Origin: Suillus spraguei
Taxonomy: Eukaryota > Basidiomycota > Agaricomycetes > Boletales > Suillaceae
NCBI GenBank assembly: GCA_016800925.1
Contig: JABCPU010000007.1
Span: forward strand, 1-64,000
Direction of reading: 5' to 3'
Length of the DNA stretch: 64,000 nt
In this document: positions 1 to 11,934 of the stretch, one piece after another
Layout: the number at the start of each line of letters is the position of its first letter
How positions within the stretch are numbered: the first letter of the stretch is position 1
Notes under the pieces: model-generated
Seen by the model: only the letters and a program-made list of their open reading frames with translations
What the model was told of the DNA's origin: nothing
Database searches by the model: none
Position numbers and translations under genes: made by a program

Positions 1-83
1 TTTTTGGAAGTGGACACTGTGTTTTAGAAGTGTGACAAATGATGAAAATGTGGTAAACATGGGGGCAGTTTGGTATATGTACA

Positions 84-1920
84 TTATTTCCTTCCCCTTG
101 CCCTGGTTACTCGAAGTGTACTCTCTACCGGCTTTTGAGACTTACTCCGGGTGGTCCTTGCGGATGGTTCAATGACAGCTTTCTTGCCCTGTATACTCCT
201 TGGTTCCGGCGATGCGTTCCTCTCTTCCACTTCCTCAGTGATCCCGGCCAGGAGGTCGCCCATCCGTGATGTCAAAAGTGCACCTGCCTTGGCCGGCCTG
301 GCCGGGCGAGGCTCCGGCATTGAACATGGAACTTCTGTCTCCTTGGGTGCTGAAGATGGGTGTGCTATTTGTCTGGGTTTCTTCAGTGGGGATCGACCAT
401 CAGCCGAGTCATCATCAATGTCATCCTCCTTGTCATGAGTTTCACTGTCGGTATCACTCTCGGCTTCGGTTGATGGATCCCGGGGCCTTCGGAGAGTTCC
501 ACTCTTCTGCATTCTCACTTGACGAGTCAGACGCGATGGCGACTTGCCGGATACCACAGATGGTACCATGTCCCCATCCTTGTTCTTCCATGCTTTGAAC
601 AGAAATGTTGAATCTTTTCCTGTTTCCTGCTGAGCATACCAGAAATTGAGCAAGGCCGTTGTGTCCCAGTTTTGCAACTTCGAAGGCTCCTTCAGGTCAA
701 TATCCGCCGGAAGATACTTCCTTGCCACAAAGTCATCCTGACTTTGTACGAGGGCACTCCATGGCACGACAGCCTTGTCATTCCCGGAACATATTCCTGT
801 GTCCACACATTCAGCAACATCTCAGATGTTGCCACGAAAGACTCACTGTAGTGCGATGTAAGAAACGCCTGACTATGGCTTTCTTCTCCTCAAGTTTTGT
901 TTCCCGTGATGTCTGGAAGCAACGGCATCCCATTTCCATCTGTGTCGAGTTCAAAAGCTGGTTTTCTGACTCTTTTGGCGACCTCCCTTGACCTGTCGTC
1001 CTCTGTCCTGTGCCCCGGCACCTATCATTGTGATGATCAACGAATTCATTCTTGCATCCAAAGTTCAAACACTCACCGAACTGTTCCTGGGCGTACTCCT
1101 GCCATACTGGCTCAATGTCCTCCCAGTCCTTTGTCTTCATGAAGCTGTCCCCATCTCCTAATGCCTCATTATCATCATGCCTGCACACATATATTGAGAT
1201 CCAAGATCGGCGATGACGGACACAATTGACTTACATCCCGAACAGAACCTCTCCCTGTTCATTCTTCCAAGCTGACAACACAAAAACTCTCATCCCGCAT
1301 TGCCTCCACATCTCTTTCAAAAAGTGCTCCATATATGCCGGTCCCTTCTTACGAGCAACTTCTGCTTGTATCTCCGGAGGAGGAAAGCTGTTTGACCATT
1401 CTTCCGCTGTTTCTTTTGCCTTCTCCAACTTGTCGTCGTCCAATTCAGCCATGACTCTCTTCACAGCCCCTGATAATGTTTGAACATACCGGGATCTCCC
1501 GGCTTTGCCCCGGACTCGTCCTCAATCCTCTTTAGCACCTCTTCGCACTTCTGCTGGTAGACCACCATCCTAGGCGTCCATTTCCTCCCATACTTTATCA
1601 TGTCCTTCCTTTCCTTCCTTTTCTTGTTGTTGAACAACCAAGTCTTATACATCTGAGAGTTGATGGAAGAATAAGATGTTAAAATTGTAGTTTTTCAACA
1701 CAATGAAGATGCATCACCTGCTTCCTCTTTTTCCATTGTCCGTGGTCGACTTTAGGAGCAAACAACCTGGCTGCCCTGGCAATTGCAGTGAAAACCCCTC
1801 GCTTCTCACCCCTTTTGGCTGTGGTCCACTCAGGAAGGTAGTTCTTTAACTCCGAAATTTCGTTTTTTAGTGAGCTTCTGTGTCTGTGGTTGACGTGCCC
1901 TATTTCTGCCGGAAGTCATG
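84..1920 (-). pseudogene. Decayed multi-exon gene of unknown function
   Basis: Unrecognised function; I infer one gene from exons that read on in order on the minus strand. The first clear exon (about 1860-1718) reads into the conserved-looking stretch ELKNYLPEW and ends at a GTGATG donor. A 65-nt intron (1653-1717) and a 54-nt intron (1181-1234, GTAAGT donor, GTGCAG acceptor) separate the next exons. Middle exons are Trp/Lys-rich (IKYGRKWTPRMVV, MWRQCGMRVFVLSAW). The C-terminal part (84-806) is low-complexity, acidic then basic (ESDTDSETHDKEDDIDDDS; RVTRARGRK at the end), like a nuclear protein tail. Two breaks are visible: one G missing from a G-run near 1477, and an indel near 815-825. It lies divergently from the KDZ transposase and may be cargo or a neighbour of that transposon. 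Confidence 0.55.
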
Positions 1921-3763
1921 TGAGTGGAATGACCCGTCCTTGCCATGGTGAATCAAATTGCAGAATGGGCTGAGGATATGCAAGGTGGAAGTATGAATGA
2001 ATTGTCAGAAGTTGATCTTTGACAAAAGCCTAACAGTAGCTTAATTGAGCTATATTGGTCCCAAAGCCATAAATGGACCTAAATTTGTAATGAGTCGGCA
2101 GGACAGTATGACACCACAATGTAATAAAAATTCATTCCACCTGAGCAGATGTTTTGCTTGCAACATTAGCATTATAAAATAAGATGAAGATAGGTAGATG
2201 CACCCCATTGCAAAAATCCCACAGGGTAGAAGCAAGGGGCAGCAAAGGTAGAAAGATTTGGGTCAAGGTCCCACTTGCAAGCACGAGACGACGAGCCTAC
2301 AGGTCCATGCCTCACTCTCCCCCAGAATCACCAACACTTCAGCCTGTTCAGGCACCACCTCCTTGGGATGACTTTCCTGACAATACTTACAAGCAAGACC
2401 AAGGCTCATTTGAGCCATTGCAACTCCCAAAAACCATGGCAAGTTCATGTTAAATGTTGGAGTGTCATTCAAACTATAGCTAAATATAAAAAATGCAGAG
2501 TCAAAATGACTACCTCAGGCAATGGCTGCCAAGGCAGGAATCATATCTGCATCACCTCCTGGATCGAGAAGCTCCACCAGAAGACAGGAGATGCATCATC
2601 TGCCACCAGGATGGGGTCTACAAATGTCAAGATTGTCTTGGCGAGCCTCTCTATTGCACGGGCTGTTGCAGGAGTCAACATCGTTGCAATCCTTTTCCAC
2701 TGGATCAGTCAATGGAATGGTCAATTCTTCGAGTGGAGTTGTCTCACTCATGTGGGACTCACCATACACCTCGGGCATGATGGCAAGCAATGTCCAGTGC
2801 TCACAGATAGGTGGGATTTGTTCGAAGGAGATGAACCTGAAGACCAGCTTGAGCCCGAAGATCTTCCGTCTGTGTCGGGACCTGCGTTCCAGCCGAAGGA
2901 AAACACCATGGTCATCGTTGACAAGTCCGGAGTTCACCGCCTCGAGGTTTGCTGCTGTGATTGTCCAAATGCCATGAGTCCGGACATTCAAATGTTTCGG
3001 CATGGATTTTTCCCTGCATCGTTTAACAGGCCGAAGACCGTGTTTACCTTCGGAGTGCTGGATGATTTTCTATTGGACAACCTTGAATGCGGCACCTCCG
3101 CAATGAACTATTACAGTAAGCTCTGGCGAATGACCTCAAGCATGTTTCCACACCTTGTTCTGGTAATGCTATTTGTGCTTCATCTAAAGGACATGATGTT
3201 GACACAGGCCGTGGCAAGGATCAATACAGAGAGCTCATGAGAGTCGCTCGACAGTGGAGGCAGTTGAAGACCATGAAATGGCATGGCTATGGCCATTGTT
3301 CTGACATCCCGAACGCAGGAGATCTTGCATTATTTTGCCCAGCATGTCCTCAGCCCGGGATTAATGTATCTTTGTCAGGGGATGAATCACTTGATGAGTG
3401 AGTCATGTTCAATACTGAAGTGAACTCGGCGATGATAAGAACTCCAAGCTGGAAATACACCCGGTCATTTGTGATGGACGGAAATTTCAAAGCTGAACAC
3501 CTGCATCCCATTAATCCCCTTGATGAAGTTTGGCTTTCAGATGGGCTTGGATTCATGGTCGGAAAGGACAGGTATAACATGCATCTTGCGGAGGCTGCTG
3601 ACACGGTGGAAAAATCGAGCTGCAACAATCACCGGGCGGTCAATCAAGCAAATGCGGCGCGGCACAAGCTCGAGTCCACAGGAATCGGGGGAGTTGCCTG
3701 CGCCCGGCATGGGTGCTTTGTCCCTCACTCAATGGTTGATTTTCAGAAAGGGGAAAGGCAAGC

Positions 3764-5267
3764 TGTTACGACCATGCAAAACCGGAGATTAGCAAGAAGT
3801 CCTGGTCTTACATGGGGTTGTACCAGAGGGTTGTAAGTCAAAGGGGCTTGGCCTCAGCTTGTACGCTGTGCCCCTTACCCGAGTATGTGCCCTTAATTTC
3901 GGATGAAGTCCAAGGGAGAGTTCTGGTGGAGTCCGGATGGAGGGTCCGGACGAACTCTAAGGCAGGATAGCTCGACAGAGCTCCGATGGACTTCCGGATG
4001 AGCGCGGGAATGCGCCGGAACTATTTCCGGAAGGTAGGGAGTAATGGTAACACTACTGGAACAAGTTCCAAGTAGAACAGATGAAGAATGGACCGCTGGA
4101 CAAAGTCCAGGGCAGGATAGGAGCAGAGCTCCGGAGGGAAAGATGATCCATAGATGTCAGAGGATAGGATAGGATGGATCCGAAGGACTAGGGGTCCGAA
4201 GGTCCGGAGCTCGGAGGAGCGGAGGAGCGGAGGAGCGGAGGAGCGGAGGAGCGGAGGAGCGGAGGAGCGGAGGAGCGGAGGAGCGGAGGAGCGGAGGAGC
4301 GGAGGAGCGGAGGAGCGGAGGAGCGGAGGAGCGGAGGAGCGGAGGAGCGGAGGAGCGGAGGAGCGGAGGAGCGGAGGAGCGGATGATCGGAGGAGCGGAG
4401 GAGCGGAGGAGCGGAGGAGTGGAGGAGCGGATGATCGGACGATCGGATGAGCGTAGCTCTGTGGATCTTTGAGGAAGTGTTGGCTACTAGAGAGGAGTAG
4501 GTCCGGATATAGTGTAGAGATAGTATAGACTACTCCGGACAAGGTCCGGAATAGAAACAGACAGTATAAGACTACCAAAGGTAGAGTCGGAGGTGAAAAA
4601 GATGATAGACAGAGATGGACGAAGTCCGAACAGATTATAGAACATAGGATCAAAGCTCCGGCCTAGGGAGTAATCCCATAGGCCTGAGTTGGAAGCTTAC
4701 AAGGGCCGGAGCCCAAGTGCAAGAACGGAGACGGAGTTATATAGACATGATAACAGGATACAGAGTAATCAAAGGAATATACAGAAGTAGGAACAATGAA
4801 TCAGACTAAGGTCTGCAGGAGTTGTACTACAAGTTTATATACTGTAGGAGCATGCCGGAGGGTAAGTACGGATAGTCCGAGGCTATGTCTGAAGCATACG
4901 GAAACACATTAGTAAGTACAGCGGGACATAAGGCTATGAACTCGGAGATGAAGCTTGTACGAAATACTTTATCAAGACGGAGGCAGAGATCACCGAGAAC
5001 CGGAAGCACAGAGATACCCAGAAGCCGGAGACACAGGTATATTCTAAAAGGGGTAATGCGCAGGTGCGCGGGAATAGTTCGGATATGAACTTGGATCGGA
5101 TAAGGACACGGATCGGATATGGACACGGATCGGATATGGACACGGATCAGATATGGACACGGATGGATATGGATTGGAGTGGATGGGTGGATCGGATATG
5201 TGAAGGTTGGGTGTCTGGATGTCCATGGATTGGATTTGATCTAGACCTGAATGTACGGTATATGACA
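3764..5267 (-). mobile_element. Solo LTR-3, copy 1, inside a KDZ intron
   Basis: 1504 bp beginning TGTTACGACC and ending TATATGACA, flanked by the exact 5-bp duplication CAAGC (3759-3763 and 5268-5272). Three other copies in the window share the same ends. In the transcription sense (minus strand) it starts TGTCATATACC, has a TATATAAA box near 4845 and ends CGTAACA. No coding region is present, so it is a solo LTR left by LTR-LTR recombination. Open frames across it are artefacts of the repeats. It also holds a tandem repeat of about 18 bp (GGATATGGACACGGATC type, about 5092-5170). Confidence 0.95.
4213..4452. repeat. Octanucleotide array in LTR-3 copy 1 (30 units)
   Basis: Thirty tandem copies of an 8-bp unit, mostly GGAGGAGC, with variants GGATGATC, GGAGGAGT, GGACGATC and GGATGAGC clustered at the right end. 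Because 8 and 3 share no factor, the array is open in several frames and gives false ORFs with an 8-residue period (SGGAEERR or LLRSSAPP). Confidence 0.97.
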
Positions 5268-7297
5268 CAAGCCAAACATGCCAATCGACATTCACTAGTT
5301 GACCATGCATCATTTGCAGACAAATGAACATGGACTACGCCATTTGTGAGGCTGCCCAGCACAACATGGAAGGCATTACCAGGGCTGTCACCTTCTATGA
5401 CATCAATTGTCAATACAACAAGCACTTTTGTGTTTGGGTGGATCGAAGCCGATACCTTGACATGGTACCAGAACTGACCATCATTCCTGGAATTGGGTTG
5501 TGGCATGTGCATGGACATCAGGACAGTTGCTATGTCCGATATGCTTCGAATTTTATTGAAGGCATTGGCCAGATTGATGGAGAGATCATGGAGACCCTAT
5601 GGGCGCGTCTCAACCTGATTTCCCCTGCCGCTCGGGGAATGTCATCCCCGCACCGAAAGGAATGTCTTGATTATCAGATGAACGATTCCAATTTCTGCAA
5701 GATGATCCGCATGAAAAGGACTCTTTGCCGGAAATACAAGCTGGCGAAGAATGGCATCACCGAAAGTGGCAAGGCTTTCGACAGACTTGATGAAGCTGCA
5801 CCCGGCAATTTAAAGACACAATGGTTAGCCAGCGAGATGGTCGCTCAGTTTAAGAGAATCAGGGATCCTGCGGCGATGGATTTATATGAAATCAATATCA
5901 AGAAGGGTAAGTTAACATTCTTTGTCTCCGTGGAGCTCCGCATTCATTTTTCACTTAGCACCAAGCAAAAAGGAGATCGAGCTTAGACTACTAGAAGTGG
6001 GTAATGCCCGTCATGCAGCACCCTCTCGCAGATCTGTGGCAACATGGATATCCATTGGGTTGGCAATTGAAGAGGCTCAAATTGCATTGCTCATCGAGGT
6101 CCGCAGAATTGGAAGACGATCGACAGAGACACAGAGATTAGATATCACCCGGCAACGCGATCGTATTCAAGGCCAGATAGATGAATTCACTCAGTCTGCT
6201 CTTACGCATCTGGGAGAGGGATTTGATGCAGATGACGATCCTGACGACTTGAACATAGATATTCTTGATGATATCGATGATGACCCAGCAGATTTCACCG
6301 AGACATCTGATGCATGGACAAACTCCCCTGAGCTCACCATAATTCCATTGCCATCAAACCTTGGGGTTGAACATTGCAGACGCTGTATGGCAGAGGATCT
6401 GATTCCGTTGGAGATGTCGCTTCGTGAAGGGCAGGCCAATGATGCCCTGCACAATCTCTGCATTCACTTGTGCAACAAGGCTATCCTGTTCTGAACAACA
6501 GTTAGGCAAGCAAAATCTCAAGCCCTAAAAACTCGAGCGTGGTCCCAGGTGACATCAGTGCAGCAGGCAGTATCCCTACATGCCAGTATATATACAAAAA
6601 CCAGGAAGCAAATGATACAACTTGAGCCGGGGCCAGACCAGCTTCAGAAATACAAACCCCTGCTTCACGAGCAGCTCAAAATCAGCACTGCCATCGGCGA
6701 TCCAAACGCCCGAGGTCAGCGAAATGAGTCCCTCGCTTGGTTCTGGTCAGTGGAAGTCGACATGGAGGGTCCAGAAAATTCGTGGAATGAGGAATGTGAG
6801 TTCGGGCATGCTTGATATATTCCGTGGTGAGCTGACAGGACCCATTCCAAGTTTACCGAGTTCATTGGCTTCGGGCAAAGGCACTACGGGATCGATGGAT
6901 GGAAGAAATATCATTGGTGCAATCAGAGATGGATTGGACGTGCAACTTTTTCTTGTGGAAGGCAACCCAATGGGGTGCCCGGATGCAGGAATCATTGTTG
7001 AAACAACTTCCGGGTCATGCATGCTATGCCGGAAGGCAGTCTCAAATGTATTCCTTACTAGCTCAGGATGCACAGGCAGCATTTCAAGACCTGCAGCCCT
7101 CGTTGATCGATGGTGCACATGAATGAATTTGTTTTGCTGATGAAACGCATATTTGACACCCAAACATTGAGTCCCGGGAATTGTCCGGGTCAGCCCATGT
7201 CGGAGTTTGAATCTCTAATCCATCCATCAGTGACTCATATCATCAGCTCTTCACCATCTGTCAGTGTCATTCCCAGTGTCACACTCTTGCATTAGCC

Positions 7298-8100
7298 ATG
7301 CCTGAAACTCCTGCATCCACATCTGGCACTCCAAATACTGGACATCACTGGCAACCCATGAAGCTGAACCTTCAAGATATTTCTTGTACTTTGAATATGG
7401 CTGCATCGCGCATCCGCGCATGTATCTCTCAATATCAGATGGAGGCTGCTAACAACCCTCCCTCTTCTGCCCAGATCATGTTCTTTAAAGCCGGGTTGCA
7501 ATGGGAGATCAATGTAAGTGACTGATTACCAGATGACCGGCTGACTTTTTTGGGCAATGCTGAGATTTCCAACAGACATTTGTTACGCCACTCCTGCAGT
7601 ACTCAGCTGCAAGGAACATCGTTTCTGTTGTTTCAAGCCCCGTCGCTCATGTCCTGACATTGTATCCCATGCTCACCTGGAACACTGTTCCAGACCACAT
7701 CTTTTCATCCCACCTATGTCAGTTTGATGATGTCGCAGCTCCGGGACATCCATCCTGGATTATTCCCAGCTATGATACTCCATGGTGGATGGGACACACC
7801 GAAATTCCAAATGAACCATGGCAATGGGGTCAGATTATGAGGTCCTGTGTCGTTCACTACCAGCATTGGATGGAAAATGGAGTTGAGGATGATGGCTTGG
7901 TTCTTCCTGAGGAGGTAAATGACTCATCAGGCCCATCAGTGATGGGACTTAAGATGATTCGAGCACACCTGGTAGCATTGATGGAGGAGCAAGATGAGGG
8001 TATCCACGAGAAGATGGCAGAGGTGAAGATGTACACTGACATGCTACAGAGATTGAAGAGAGGCAGGGGAGTGGAGTCCTCTTCACTGTGTTTAGATTAG
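7298..8100 (+). CDS. Two-exon gene of unknown function downstream of the KDZ transposase
   Basis: Exon 1 is 7298-7513 (72 codons), the intron is 7514-7575 (62 nt, GTAAGT to CAACAG, phase 0) and exon 2 is 7576-8100 including the stop, giving 246 residues. I chose ATG 7298 because it begins the open frame 172 nt after the transposase stop. There is no signal peptide or membrane segment. The middle is Trp/Pro-rich (IIPSYDTPWWMGHTEIPNEPWQWGQ). The C-terminus is charged and probably helical or coiled (IRAHLVALMEEQDEGIHEKMAEVKMYTDMLQRLKR). The fold is not recognised. It is the only undamaged gene of the left island, lies in the same direction as the transposase and may be a transposon accessory protein; that role is inference. 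Confidence 0.6.
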
Positions 8101-8439
8101 AATGGTCTTCATTTCATACATGATGTAAAATATTCTATTCCGTCCAAATGATTGTCTTGACTCCCGAATATTTTGTTCCGGATTTTGAGGACTGGATGTC
8201 AAGATCCGGATGTAGAGTCCTAAATCCCAAATGCTGAGTGGCGAATGCCCGAGTTCCATGGTACTTAGAGTTTGGGACTCAATTCATGGGACTCGACTTC
8301 CGAATGGCAAGATTGCCTCACATATTTCTGAGTGGCGAGTCATGAATCTTAGGTACCGAACCCCGAACCCCACAATTGCGGACTACCGGATTTCATGGTT
8401 TGGGGTTCAGCAATCAAGGTTCGAGACAAAATAGATATC

Positions 8440-9990
8440 TGTGCGACAGTGCGGGGTTCAGCACTCAACATGTGTGGATCAATAACTTTCACATTAGTCT
8501 GAGTGCCGAGTGCCGAGTTCCGGGTTCCGGGGCTCGGCAGCATTTGGCACTTAACATGTGTGCATCAATATTATTCACAATGTTGTGAGTGCCGAGTTCC
8601 GGCTGTTGGGGTCCGCGGTTGGGCACTCAACATATGTGGATCAATAACTTTCACATTATTCTGAGTGCCGAGTGCCGAGTTCCGGGTGCCGGGGCTCGGC
8701 AGTCGGCGTTTGGCACTTAACATGTGTGCATCCATATCATTCACAATGTTGTGAGTCCCAAGTCCCGAGTCCCGGCTGCCGGAGTTCAGGGTTCAGCACC
8801 CAACATGTGTGGATTATTCTGAGTGCTGAGTGCCGAGTTCTGCGTTCCGGGGTTCGGCAGTCAGCGTTCGGCACTTAACATGTGTGCATCTATATCATTC
8901 ACAATGTTGTGTGTCCCGAGTCCCGAGTGGCGGCTGCCGCGGTTCGGGGCTCAGCACTTTACATGTGGGAATCAGTATCTTTCACAATGGTGTGTGTCCC
9001 AAGTTCTGGCTGCCGGAGTTCGGGGTTCGGCACTCAACATGTGTGGATTATTCTGAGTGCCGAGTGCCGAGTTCCGGGTGCCGGGGCTCAGCAGTCGGCG
9101 TTCGGCACTTAACATGTGTGCATCAATATCATTCACAATGTTGTGAGTCCCGAGTTCCGGCTGCCGGAGTTCGGGGTTCGGCACTCAACATGTGTGGATT
9201 ATTCTGAGTGCCGAGTGCCGAGTTCCGGGTGCTGGGGCTCGGCAGTCGGTGTTCGGCACTTAACATGTGTGCATCAATATCATTGACAATGTTGTGTGTC
9301 CCAAGTCCCGAGTTCCGGCTGCCGGGGTTCGGGGTTCGGCACTTGATATGTGGGAATCAGTATCTTTCACATTGTTCTAAGTCCTGAGTCCCGACTGCCG
9401 GCTGCCGGGGTTCGGGCTTTGGCCCTTAACATATGTGGCTCACTAAATTTCACATGATTCTGAGTGCCGAGTGCCAAGTTCCAGGTTCTGGGGTTCGGCA
9501 TTCGGCGTTTGGCACTTTACATGTAGGAATCAATATCTTTCTCGTTGTTCTGAGTCCCAAATCCCGACTGCTGGCTGCCGGGGTTCGGAGTTCGGCCCTC
9601 AACATGTGTGGATCAATGACTTGCACATTATTCTGAGTCCCGAGTCCCGAGTGCCGGCTGCCGGGGTTCGGAGTTTGTCATTTATGATATGTGAATTCAC
9701 ATCTTTCACATTGTTCTGAGTCCCGAGTCCCGAGTTCCGGCTGCCGGAGTTTGGGATTTGGCACTCACTATATGTGAATTCATATTTTTCACATTGGTAT
9801 CAGTCCTGAGTCCCGAGTGCCGGCTGCCGGGGTTCGGTGTTTGGCAGTCAAAATGTGTGGATCAAAGTCTGTTGCCTCACATTGTGCTGCCTCACACTTT
9901 GCTGAGTCCCGAGTGTGAAGCCTGAATTCGGACTATCGATCATTCAGTCCCGAATTTCGAGGATCGAGTCCCGAGTCCCGAGATACACAG
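8440..9990. repeat. Tandem satellite, monomer about 75-90 bp, two alternating types
   Basis: About 18 monomers, each with a core CATGTGTG(G/C)AT followed by TCACA(T/A)T, then GAGTGCCGAGT or GAGTCCCGAGT, then a GC-rich CCGGGGTTCGG stretch. Spacing between successive CATGTG cores is 75-90 bp. Early monomers alternate between a GTGTGGATCA type and a GTGTGCATCA type, so the larger unit is about 150-180 bp. The flank 8101-8439 has degenerate 7-bp GAGTCCC-like words and no gene. Open frames here are repeat artefacts. Confidence 0.85.
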
Positions 9991-10119
9991 AGTTAGGGAC
10001 TCAATTCATGGAACTCGACTTCTGACTTGAGTTCCAGAACTGTTGATGCTCTCATTGGTACATGGTATTCGTGTGTTGCTACTAACATGGGTAACAACCC
10101 TTTCAACTTTTTTGATCTT

Positions 10120-11426
10120 TCACACCGTGGTTAGTATGTGGCCTTCGACCATAGCCCATCCACATGAGGGAACCCCAGCATAAATGTGCACAGAATCCCT
10201 CATATACCATGCCCAAGCAATCCGATCCCCTTCCCCTCCATCAACCCCATGTCTCACAATTCTTCCCAAAAATGCAATCATACAGCCGGAATCATACCTG
10301 AATTCCAGCTGAAGGCTTGGCATACTCATCCAAGCATTAGAATAGTTCCCCACGGTGGTGAGAATATCGAAGCATTCAGGAATCGATAAATGGTCTCGAT
10401 GATTGGGGGTTTCCCGATTGGAAATGATGGAGAGGCTGTTAAACACGGATGCCCAGTACTGCAGGGTCTCTGGCATCTGTGGCAGTTCCTTGCTCAGTGC
10501 CTTATCTCCGAGGTGTGACAAGGCTCGTAACCCTGCAAAATACTGCTGAGGATGCATGACCCTGAGTGCCGCCGATGTGATGGCTGCCGGCCTTGCAATA
10601 GCTTTCAGGATATTCTCGGAGGAGGGTCCCTTCAATGATGTGGATACCTCCGGATCTGACAGATTCTATGGGATTGGTGAGTTTGACTCCAGAAATCACC
10701 ATCTCATCACATCCTACCTCGTGGCCCTGTTGAAACCATGCCAGAGATAAATTGATGCATCCAGGAGTTGACCCAACATTTTCCGAGCCCTGTTTGAACC
10801 ATTCTTGATTATATCGCCAATTGCCATCAGTCTTTACACTTTTTTCGAGGCTTGGACCCAGCAAATCGGTGGCCGCCCTAATTTCCTTCTGTAGGTACCA
10901 TTTTATATTAAATATCCATTGAGTAACAATCTACACATTACGCACCTGGGTGGTCTCGGTCAGGGCGTCCGGAAGGTACCATGCGATGATGGTACCAGAA
11001 ACATCGATAATTGTGGCAGGTTTGTCCACCAACTTTGTGCCCTCATGGCCAGGAGGACACCTCTCAAGCAACTTCTCCTCTTTCTCCTCATTATGCCCAG
11101 TGTTCTTTGGGGATATCAATTTGCTATATCTTGCAATATCAATCTGCATCTTAACTGTCATGAAGGAATTTGAATGATCAAACACATTTTCAACATCTGC
11201 AGGAAGACCCACTGGGATTTTTATATGCCTTTATGAGTACATCAGCCAAGCGATCGCACGCCATCACCAGATCAGTGTCCAGGTTCGGAGAAGGTATTAC
11301 TGGTTCTCCTCCAGTCTTCTCTGCATTGAATTTTTGTTCAGTATATGCCCCTGCTTCATGAGTGATGGCCAGGGCCCAAGTGCACCAGATTTTTATGTCA
11401 CAAGTGGACATGGAAGAAGTGTTCAT
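10120..11426 (-). pseudogene. TET/JBP-like 2-oxoglutarate/Fe(II) dioxygenase, frameshifted
   Basis: Predicted nuclear dioxygenase of the fungal TET/JBP group, which oxidises 5-methylcytosine in DNA. Exons on the minus strand: 11426 to about 10946, intron 10889-10945 (57 nt, GTGCGT to CTACAG), 10888-10718, intron 10666-10717 (52 nt, GTAGGA to CCATAG), then 10665-10120. The last exon holds the double-stranded beta-helix core: SNRETPNHRD with the HxD iron ligands, then YDSGCMIAFLGRIVRHGV with the distal His, then GDRIAWAWYMRDSVH with the Arg expected to bind 2-oxoglutarate. Upstream are KPATIIDVSGTIIAWYLPDAL and GCINLSLAWFQQGHE, typical of the N-terminal part in basidiomycete homologues as I recall them. 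One frameshift near 11210-11220 separates the first 70 codons from the rest. Metal and cosubstrate residues are all present, so a shorter active form cannot be excluded. TET/JBP genes associated with KDZ transposons are an established basidiomycete pattern. Confidence 0.75.
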
Positions 11427-11439
11427 GTTGCAAGTTGAT

Positions 11440-11934
11440 ATTGGGAAATCAGACGCTGAATGCTGGATGTCCAGACTTTGGTGTTAAAGGGGGTGGAGAT
11501 AGCGAGGATCAGATAAGGGAACCTTGGATGATGTTGGCTTTCAAAGCTGTATTATCATCCATTGCTCAATGAAATACCAGATGATTGGAAGTGTGCTGGA
11601 TATCTGATATTCATTTGTCGAGACCCGGGTTCGGAACTCCGGAACTTGGTATGCTTCACTCAAATTTCGGGGGTCGGAACTGGGTGTCTCATATTGACTG
11701 AATTATGTGTTGAGACCCGGGTCTCGGAACTTGGAACTTGGTATGCTTCATCTGATTTTCGGGGGTCGGAGCTGGGTGTCTTGTAGGGCAACACAAGCCT
11801 CGCACCCCAGTTTCCACATTCTACAAGACAACCTAAGCGTCATAAAAGGCCATGTCAAGACAGCACCTGCTGCTCCGGGAACTCAGTAACTGTGATTTAT
11901 TACCTCCTCTGATTCAGATGATATGCAACTCCCT
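11440..11934. other. Spacer with a two-copy repeat, no gene
   Basis: About 500 bp without a supportable gene. Two copies of a segment of about 92 bp start at the words GAGACCCGGGT near 11619 and 11711, each followed by GGAACTTGGTATGCTTCA and a TTTCGGGGGTCGG block. Nothing else is recognised. Confidence 0.6.

Larger units (their letters stand above)
2184..7126 (+). pseudogene. KDZ (Kyakuja-Dileera-Zisupton) family transposase, broken
   Basis: DNA transposase of the KDZ superfamily, expected to act in the nucleus on its own element. A CxC2-type Cys cluster comes first (about 2590-2990: CIICHQDGVYKCQDC, YCTGCC, later VGLTIHLGHDG and GVHRLEVCCCDCPNAMSPD). The catalytic core follows: MDGNFKAEH near 3473, NNHRAVNQAN near 3628, ACARHGCF near 3696, YDINCQYNKHF near 5396, WHVHGHQ near 5500 and ETLWARLN near 5590. 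The tail (6549-7126) ends LQPSLIDGAHE. Introns seen: 3758-5319 (GC-AG, holding a solo LTR), 5907-5958 (GT-AG) and one near 6800-6835. Lesions: one extra C near 2697 shifts frame inside the Cys cluster; TGA at 3399-3401 (TGG expected); TGA at 6492-6494 (CGA expected). The N-terminal exon boundaries before 2490 and near 3160-3215 are unresolved. Family call is confident; activity is unlikely. Confidence 0.88.

Noticed and set aside
2263..2472. Minus-strand frame over the start of the KDZ gene
   Set aside because: Shadow of the KDZ 5' exon; no intron or codon pattern supports it.
4213..4452. Possible CRISPR-like array
   Set aside because: The units are contiguous 8-mers without spacers and the genome is fungal.
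4154..4653. Long open frames on both strands with an 8-residue period (SGGAEERR and LLRSSAPP), also at 26419-26940
   Set aside because: They follow from an 8-bp tandem repeat without stops inside a solo LTR; they are not proteins.
8823..9207. Overlapping Cys-rich short frames (SAECRVPGSG type)
   Set aside because: They arise from translation of the GC-rich satellite in several frames and shift with each monomer.
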